A DNA stretch of 64,000 nt, from contig NC_083870.1 in the NCBI RefSeq assembly GCF_032452875.1, positions 3,596,001 through 3,660,000 of the forward strand. Reading direction: 5' to 3'. Positions within the stretch are counted from its first letter, which is position 1; each line of letters starts with the position of its first letter. The DNA is from Bos javanicus. Its lineage: Eukaryota > Chordata > Mammalia > Artiodactyla > Bovidae. Both the position numbers and the translations under genes were made by a program. This document shows positions 57,120 to 64,000 of the stretch, piece by piece. The notes beneath the pieces were generated by a model. That model was not told where the DNA came from. It was given only the letters and a program-made list of their open reading frames with translations, and did not search any database.

Positions 57120-57270
57120 CTCCCCGCGCCACCCTGCATTTTGTAGATGAGGAAATTGAGGTTCTGCGAGGTTAAGATCTTACCCAGGGTCATGCTGTTG
57201 GTAAAGAGAGAAGCTAGGATGCTCTCCACAGCCTCTGACTTCAGGTTCAGTGACCTTTCCACTAAATCAC
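57120..57270 (-). repeat. MIR SINE, antisense
   Basis: ttttgtagatgaggaaattg, aggttaagatcttacccagg, gtcatgctgttggtaaagag, then ccactaaatcacacca: the reversed MIR. Confidence 0.7.
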
Positions 57271-57459
57271 ACCATCTGCTCCTTGAATTCTGGTGTTCAC
57301 ACCCCTGTGAGATCACAATTCTCAGTTTGTCCTATTGAACCAGCTCTTGGAAAACAAGTCCCCACCTGCTAGATACTTGAGCTTTCCGGCAGCTTTCCGA
57401 CAGTCAGCTGTTTATACATTCTGTGGTTCTAAAGGAAGTCTTTTTGGATTTGGGGAATG

Positions 57460-57461
<2 letters not shown>

Positions 57462-57501
<40 letters not shown>
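57462..57501. repeat. (TG)20 microsatellite
   Basis: Forty bases of uninterrupted TG. Likely polymorphic in length; otherwise unremarkable. Confidence 0.97.
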
Positions 57502-57505
<4 letters not shown>

Positions 57506-58544
57506 CTGCTAGTGTACACTCGTCATTCCTATTTATCAAACTCTTCTGCCAAAGCAAAGCCATCCTGCCCATCCCTCCTCTCCCATCCCATCCCATCTGC
57601 ACTGGTCTCCACTGACCGCTAGCATCCCTGTTCTTCCGCATGGGAAGAATGACACAGAGGGAGACTCACATCCCTTATCCTCCTCTCTAGCTCACAGACT
57701 TTGCTATTGGTGACTTTTGTTCTGGGAGCCTGTCTGCACATTTGGCAGCAGAACTGTTAACCATCAGATCTGGAGCCTTCCAGACATACTTCCATTGGGA
57801 CCAGCCAACAGCTGTCCATCCATTCCTCGGATAACCCTTTCCAAGTTTTCTTCTGAACTGTGTTGTATTTTCAAACAAGCCCCAGCCTCAGCTAGGAAAG
57901 AGCCCACTGTGCCCCGATGTGAGGCTGGTTTCCAGAACTGTTCACTCCCTCTTGTTTATCACTTGGCCTGGCTGGATTGAAGAAGGGATCCTGGAACCTT
58001 GTGTTTTGAGGAAATTAAGTATTCCTGGATTGTATTATTTCTCTCACCATTGTTGACACTTGTTTCTCTTAAAAATAGTTCCAGTCAATTTTATAGAGAT
58101 GAAATGTATGTCTGATTTTAATCTCTGTAAACTGGCGGGTAATGAAACTAGAGATTTCGGGTGATATGCCACCAATTGGAATGTGCTTTACCTAGTTGTA
58201 TGTGGATTTCTCAAATTTAGAATTAAATGGAATCTTATAAACAGTTGGTTCATTAATTAAATTACTCATTCATCCCTTTAATCATCAGACAGACTTATTA
58301 AATTCTTGTATGTGCCAGATATGTAAAAGTGAATAAAACAAAGCACTGATGTATTAACAATCTGGCAGAGACTGCTTAGAGATATAAATTAACGGAGACT
58401 CGAGAGAAGAGTAAACTTGTTTTATGAGAGGCATGGCCAGTGAGACTAAGCACCAGTTTATGTAAATCCCTTGGTTCTATATTACTGTTCATTATCTTTA
58501 TAGTACCTATCATAATTTGAAATACATATTTATTTGTTGGTTTA
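57502..58544. other. LMX1A intron, nothing recognised beyond weak L2
   Basis: 58255-58340 (tcattcatccctttaatcat, then tgccagatatgtaaaagtga) resembles antisense L2. The rest is unassigned. Confidence 0.35.
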
Positions 58545-58690
58545 CTATTGTTTGTACTACTGAGCCATAAGCTCAGTAATGAGGGCAGGGACCTTCTTTT
58601 TGTTTTATTTTTTAACTCCTGTATCTCCAGCATCTTACATGGTTCTTGACAAATAATATCTGTTTGTTAGACAAATATATTTTGGTTAAG
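58545..58690 (+). repeat. L2 LINE 3' end
   Basis: agctcagtaatgagggcagg, gaccttctttttgttttatt, gtatctccagcatcttacat, then ttcttgacaaataatatctg: the L2 end order. Confidence 0.6.
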
Positions 58691-61600
58691 TGGATAAATG
58701 AATCAATGAATGGCTTGCTTGGGATTGTTGAAAAGGCTTCATGGAAGAGGTGATATGTTAACTAGCTCTTGAAGTGTGAATGGAAATGTGAACCATTTAG
58801 GTGGAGATGTCCAGGAGACAGTTGCGAAAGAAGATCTAGAAATTAGCCTGGACAAACAGCTTTAGGATATGTTATCAAATAAATATGAGAAGTGCCCAAG
58901 GGGATACTACACAGAGTGAGAAGGGGCCCAGGGTATAACTTTGGGGGGCCACTGGCATTCTAGGAGCCCTGGAAGAGGCTGTGATGAAATGACATGGATA
59001 CAGGAGAAAACACCAGGGTGAGTGGGCTTCTGGAGGACAGAGCAGAGGTGGGGAATTTTAAAAGGAGGGCCACTTATTTGCTTTTGGAACTGGCACTTAG
59101 CCATTGGTAAGCTTATCAAGAGTAGCTCTGTCAGAAGCTTGGAGGGAACAGGACAGCATTTTAGTGGGTTTTATAATGAAAAGGAAGAAGTAGAGGGAGT
59201 GATGGCCAACTCTTTTGGGAAGATGGGGTAATCTTGAGGCTACATGATGGCTAAGGTGAGTTTCTCCAGGAAAAAGAGGAGGTTGAGGATCCAGGAGAGA
59301 GAGGGGCCTCCAGCTGATAGAAGAGAAGCGAGGGGGCAGGGGCAGGGATACACCCAGAGCACGTGCTGAATCCCTGCTTTGGTCTTTTCCAGCCATTCAT
59401 TTCCTTTGTCCTTTTGTGCGTTTCTCTCTGGATTGGTCAGAACTGATCACCACAGAACAGAGGCCAGCAGAAGGTGGCTCTGCTCCCCATGGCTTCTCAG
59501 GATATCTCATCAGGTGGCCACTGCCCCCTCCCACGTAGCTTCTTTTCCAAGGTCAGCCTGGTTCAGGGGCCAAGGGGTAGCAGCGGGGTGGTGGAGTGGG
59601 GCTCCAGCTCGAGTCCTGCCTCAGATCCCAGTTGTCTTAGTATAAATCTCAGTTGTCCACCATCTCCTTGTTTCTGCTCCTCATCCATGCAGATCTCTGT
59701 TTGGTTACAGGTGCACAGTGGGTGTCTGATTCCCCAGGACAGGAGTGTATGTCTCCCCAGGAAAGGAATTAGTCAGTTGTGCTTGGCAACTTGACCAGTC
59801 CACACCCCTGCCCACTGAAGGGCTTTTGCTTCTTGTAATTCTCAGGAGAGAGAAGGGAGCCCTGGATGGGGACCTTGTCCTCCTTATTGACCATACCACG
59901 GTGGCCTGGTCCCCTAACTCACTATCATTTGTTTTACAGTCTTATTCACATGGTTGATTCGTATGTTAGCTTTCCCAGATTGGAGGCTAGAGTGACCTAG
60001 GAGAAAACAGTGGGTTTTTGGAATCCTGGAGCTGTAGTCCCTCCCTTGCCCCCTGTTTGTCTGGGTGGGCCTGGGCAAATCATTTCACCATTTTGAGATT
60101 TTCCCACTGACCTCAGCAACTGTACCTCTCGAGCTCGCTGAGCTATGGAGCATGATCACACATTGCCTGATATGTGGCACAGGTGAGCGGGAATGTTTTG
60201 ACAAGAAGTTTTAAGACCACTGTGTGGTTAAGTGGGAATCCTTCCTTAGGACTGTTGAAACCTATGTGACCTTTGAAGAGAAAAGGTGACAGGGTCATAA
60301 GGGGCCAGACCTCTTAACTTAGAAGGGAATCAAACTAAAATTGGTGCTATCAAGGAGGCTGAATATTTTCCAATGGCTTTGCCTCTGTGGTTAGTAAATT
60401 CAGTGGAGACTATATCAATGATGGCTTATGTGATATCACAGACAGCCAAAAGATTCATGGGATGAATTTTTCTACTTGTCAACTGGTTGTAAGAGCTCAG
60501 TTTAAACCGAGCTCAGTGGTGCTAGGAAGGAGAATTGGGTGGAGAACTGAAATACAAATTGCAGCACTTCATGTGCCTTGTTTTTTCAGTTTCCCTGTTG
60601 ACGGTGAAAGGGCAAGTGCCAAATGGAATGTACTCTTTCAAATGGCAACATGGACACAGTGGGACTGTTGGAAAGCCATTAGTAGCCAAACCTAGTTAAT
60701 ATCAGCTCAGGTAAACACTCTTCATCACTGGCCTCTTTCCCCCAACTCAATTATTAAAGGATTAAAAAAACTTCCCCAACAAACTCCTTTGAAAATTTAA
60801 TGATGTGCGGTATTGTAGAGGTTGAACTGTTTCAATGAAGTGATTTCAGCTTCACTCTGACATTGCTGGTTAATCAGAGAGGAAAGAAGGTTCTGAAGCT
60901 CGTATTACCTGTAATATGGTAAGACCAACCATCACTAAAGTCACATGCCATGGAATCCAGGGAACTCATATTCCTGACTTTTTACCAGATTGAGCTAATT
61001 CTGAGGACAAGACAGAGGGAGAAGATGTCCTGCCTGTGACCCTCCAACCATTTGTGGCTCCCATCCAGATAGCACTTACTCTTTCTTAGAATTAAATAGT
61101 GTTTTTAGGAGAAGCTGATGGAGAAATTTGCATCCAGGGCCTTGGTTTGATGCTGTAATTCTGCTGCAGGTGGTCAGTCCGTCCTCCAGGGTCAGCTTGA
61201 ACATGAAGCCTTCTTGAACATGAAGCATGTGTTTTGAGTTGCTGTTTCTTGGGCTTGTAACACAGACACACACAGACCATATTCTGTCCCTTTGTGTAAC
61301 TGAGGATGAACATAAGTGGGATCACTGGGCAAGGTCAGAGGTGTGACTTGTGGCCAGATAACTGCATCGTGTCTCTTGATTTCCATGGAGACCCAACCTG
61401 TATCCTCAGGCTCACCACCTCAGGCTTCAGCACTGAGTGATAAATGAATGAACTGGTCAGCTTGAAACCCAAGGGCATCAGAGCACAGTGATCTGCGTAT
61501 GTAGGGCTGTAATGTGGAATGCAGTCGAGGGTGAGGGTGGTGTGGCACAGTGGCTGGCACTTCCCAGTTTGGTGGCTTTTCTCTTACCTGCCCCGTCTCC

Positions 61601-61964
61601 ATGTACCTCAACTACAACCTAACTGATAGACCATTCAGCATTTAGGAGTCCTGTATTCAAAGGTCCTTTCTACTTTTAAAAGCCTTTTTGGTATTGGATA
61701 GGCTGGAGTTTTTTAAAGCCCATTTCTTATTTGGCTTTTTAAAAGTAGGAGTTCAGATTATTATTGTTTTTCATGTATAGTCAGTTTTCAGCTTTCCCTT
61801 CTAAAGGTGACCCCAACTTGACTCGGTTTCTTTTTTCTTTGCTTTAAATTTGCTGTTTAATTAAGGGTATTGATATTTTCAGGAAGATTTAGAACTGTGG
61901 CCCTAAACCCTCAGTTTTGGCCAGCCCAAAGGTAAATTTAGCTCTTTCATTTGCTTCCCTTGTT
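58691..61964. other. LMX1A intron, no exon recognised
   Basis: A MIR-like segment is at 60060-60185 (gggcctgggcaaatcatttc). 59379-59794 is open in two frames without a domain. No second LIM domain or other recognisable exon is present. Confidence 0.4.
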
Positions 61965-62545
61965 TAACTAACGTTTGTTGAGTACCTCTACGTGCACTGT
62001 CGTAGGCACTTGGGGTAGAGCAGAGAACACTAGCAGAGAATCCCTAACTCTAGGGAGCCTACCTTCTTCTTTTTTTTTTTTTTTAATTAATTTTATTTTA
62101 TTTTTAAACTTTACATAGTTGTATTAGTTTTGCCAAATATCAAAATGAATCCACTACAGGTATACATGTGTTCCCCATTCTGAACCCTCCTCTCTCCTCC
62201 CTCCCCATACCATCCCTCTGGGTCGTCCCAGTGCACCAGCCCCAAGCATCCAGTATCGTACATTGAACCTGGACTGGCATCTCGTTTCATACATGATATT
62301 TTACATGTTTCAATGCCATTCTCCCAAATCTTCCCACCCTCTCCCTCTCCCAGAGTCCATAAGACTGTTCTATACATCAGTGTCTCTTTTGCTGTCTCGT
62401 ATACAGGGTTATCGTTACCATCTTTCTAAATTCCATATATATGCGTTAGTATACTGTATTGGTGTTTTTCCTTCTGGCTTACTTCACTCTGTATAATAGG
62501 GAGCCTACCTTCTAGAGGGGAGGAAGGACCATAAACAAGAAATGA
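61965..62545 (-). repeat. Old L2 piece, antisense, split by L1
   Basis: gtttgttgagtacctctacg, gcactgtcgtaggcacttgg then gggagcctaccttct before the L1. After it, tagaggggaggaaggaccat and aaacaagaaatg continue. The two halves join into one L2-like sequence once the L1 and one target copy are removed. Confidence 0.6.
62068..62496 (-). repeat. Young ruminant L1 (L1-BT) 3' end, antisense, with 17-bp target duplication
   Basis: Starts with a long T tract (reversed poly-A), then tagttgtattagttttgcca, ctcctccctccccataccat and so on to ggcttacttcactctgtata. Flanked by perfect 17-bp copies of tagggagcctaccttct at 62051-62067 and 62497-62513. 5'-truncated to about 430 bp. No coding capacity. Confidence 0.93.
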
Positions 62546-62789
62546 AATGTGCGTTCCCTGAGTCTCCCCAGGTTTGATTCCTCCTTCATGTGTTTAGTCA
62601 GACATCCAGTTATTTCACATTGCAGCCCCCATTGACACTTGCCACTCCCATAACTTCTATATATTTCCTTTTTCCAGCTGCTGTTTAGGATGTGCTGTAG
62701 TTTACCTTACTGTGTCAATATATTGTTCCCCCCATTAGAATGTAGGCCCCATGACAACAAAGGTAAAGGTCATGCATCGTTTAATAAAA

Positions 62790-64000
62790 TCAGTTCACTC
62801 GCTCAGTCGTGTCCGACTCTGCGACCCCATGAATCACAGCATGCCAGGCCTCCCTGTCCATCACCAACTCCCGGAGTTCACTCACATTCATGTGCATTGA
62901 GTTGGTGATGCCATCCAGCCATCTTATCCTCTGTCGTCCCTTTCTCCTCCTGCCCCCAATCCCTCCCAGCATCAGAGTCTTTTCCAATGACTAAGCTCTT
63001 CCCATGAGGTGGCCAAAGTATTGGAGTTTCAGCCTCAACATCAGTCCTTCCAATGAACACCCAGGACTGGTCTCCTTTAGAATGGATTGGTTGGATCTCC
63101 TTGCAGTCCAAGGGACTCTCAAGAGTCTTCACCAACACCACAGTTCAAAAGCATCAATTCTTTGGCACTCAGCCTTCTTCACAGTCCAAATCTCACATCC
63201 ATACATGACCACTGGAAAAACCATAGCCTTGACTAGATGGACCTTTGTTGGCAAAGCAATATCTCTGCTTTTTAATATGCTAAGTTGGTCATAACTTTCC
63301 TTCCAAGGAGTAAGCATCTTTTAATTTCATGGCTGCAATCACCATCTGCAGTGACTTTGGAGCCCAAAAAACTTAAGTCTGACACTGTTTCCACTGTTTC
63401 TCCTAAAGTGATGGGACCAGATGCCATGATATTCGTTTTCTGAATGTTGAGCTTTAAGCCAACTTTTTCACTCTCCACTTGCACTTTCACCAAGAGGCTT
63501 GTTAGTTCCTCTTCACTTTCTGCCATAAGCGTGGTGTCATCTGCATATCTGAGGTTGTTGATATTTCTTACAGCAATCTTGATTCCAGCTTGTGATTCTT
63601 CCAGCCTAGTGTTTCTCATGATGTACTCTGCATATAAGTTAAATAAGCAGGGTGACAATATACAGCCTTGACGTACTCCTTTTCCTATTTGGAACCAGTG
63701 TGTTGTTCCATATCCCATTCTAACTGTTGCTTCCTGACCTGCATATAGGTTTCTCAAGAGGCAGATCAGGTGGTCTGGTATTCCCATCCCTTTCAGAATT
63801 TTCCGCAGTTTATTGTGATCCACACAGTCAAAGGCTTTGGCATAGTCAATAAAGCAGAAATAGATGCTTTTCTGGAACTCTCTTGCTTTTTCGATGATCC
63901 AACGGATGTTGGCAATTTAATCTGTGGTTTCTCTGCCTTTTCTAAATCCAGCTTGAACATCTGGAAGTTCACAGTTCACAGTTCACAGTTGATACTCCAA
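62790..64000 (-). repeat. BovB LINE, antisense, long copy running off the window
   Basis: Starts with a modified tail (cagttcactcgctcagtcgt) and covers at least the last 1.2 kb of the element. On the minus strand it has an unbroken stretch of reverse transcriptase from just after an in-frame TAA (63917-63919) down to 63272. It contains VRQGCILSPCLFNLYAEYI (63670-63614, motif B region) and the catalytic YADD box with following TTLMAE near 63552-63525. Downstream of 63272 the frame is shifted. The stop at 63917 and the shift show it is not functional as read, but this is the best-preserved copy in the window. A (ttcacag) microrepeat occurs at about 63966-63988. Confidence 0.93.

Larger units (their letters stand above)
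46687..64000 (+). other. LMX1A: LMX1A large intron, 5' part (runs off the window)
   Basis: At least 17.3 kb after the LIM1 exon. I looked for the second LIM domain (CGGC...CxxC pattern), the linker and the homeodomain among open stretches in this part and found none. The first 7 kb hold no ruminant-specific repeat. From 53.7 kb on, SINE, L1, L2, MIR and BovB copies appear. Open stretches such as 46590-47462 (+) and 46277-46954 (-) overlap or flank the LIM1 exon in other frames and are not separate genes. Confidence 0.85.

Noticed and set aside
47000..64000. Second LIM domain or homeodomain exon of LMX1A
   Set aside because: No CGGC...CxxC or WFQNQRAK-type open stretch seen; these exons must lie beyond the right edge.
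1..64000. CRISPR array, operon, phage or bacterial defence system
   Set aside because: Spliced exons, SINE/LINE content and CpG islands show mammalian nuclear DNA; the dispersed repeats are retroposons, not regularly spaced arrays.

Overview
This is a eukaryotic window from a ruminant genome, most likely a bovid. It carries repeat families restricted to ruminants: seven BovB (RTE) LINE fragments ending in the GAACT-type 3' tail, about a dozen tRNA-Glu-derived Bov-tA SINEs, three dimeric Bov-A2 SINEs with an AGC-repeat tail, and several copies of the young ruminant L1 (L1-BT type). I cannot tell cattle from sheep or goat by reading alone.

The only protein-coding gene I can support is the 5' end of LMX1A, a LIM-homeodomain transcription factor, on the + strand. 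It has a CpG-island promoter with non-coding first-exon sequence (about 42.7-43.8 kb), the ATG exon (44173-44270; ATG at 44195) and the exon that completes the first LIM domain (46500-46686). The rest of the window (46687-64000) is the next intron; the second LIM domain and the homeodomain lie beyond the right edge. Splice phases agree (phase 1, then phase 2) and the joined frame is open.

Layout. 0-22 kb: repeat-rich intergenic DNA with nested insertions (L1 interrupted by SINE, LTR and BovB; L1 within L1; SINE within BovB within a degenerate, pseudogene-like stretch). 22-31 kb: fewer recent repeats, with an orphan CpG island at 23.16-23.40 kb and a near-consensus CTCF site at 28.36 kb. 31-40.8 kb: repeat-rich again, including an inverted BovB pair and an inverted Bov-A2 pair. 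40.8-53.7 kb: about 13 kb with no ruminant-specific insertion that I could find, covering the LMX1A promoter, first exons and proximal intron. 53.7-64 kb: intron with ordinary repeats, a (TG)20 microsatellite, a young L1 with a 17-bp target duplication and a BovB copy running off the edge.

In mammals the neighbour upstream of LMX1A, in the same orientation, is RXRG. I found none of its last coding exon here, so the left 42 kb is probably the intergenic space between the two genes. I saw no bacterial, phage or CRISPR-type system. The points of interest are regulatory (repeat desert, CpG islands, CTCF sites, a homeodomain-site hairpin) and retrotransposon structure. All family names come from reading and memory, not database searches.
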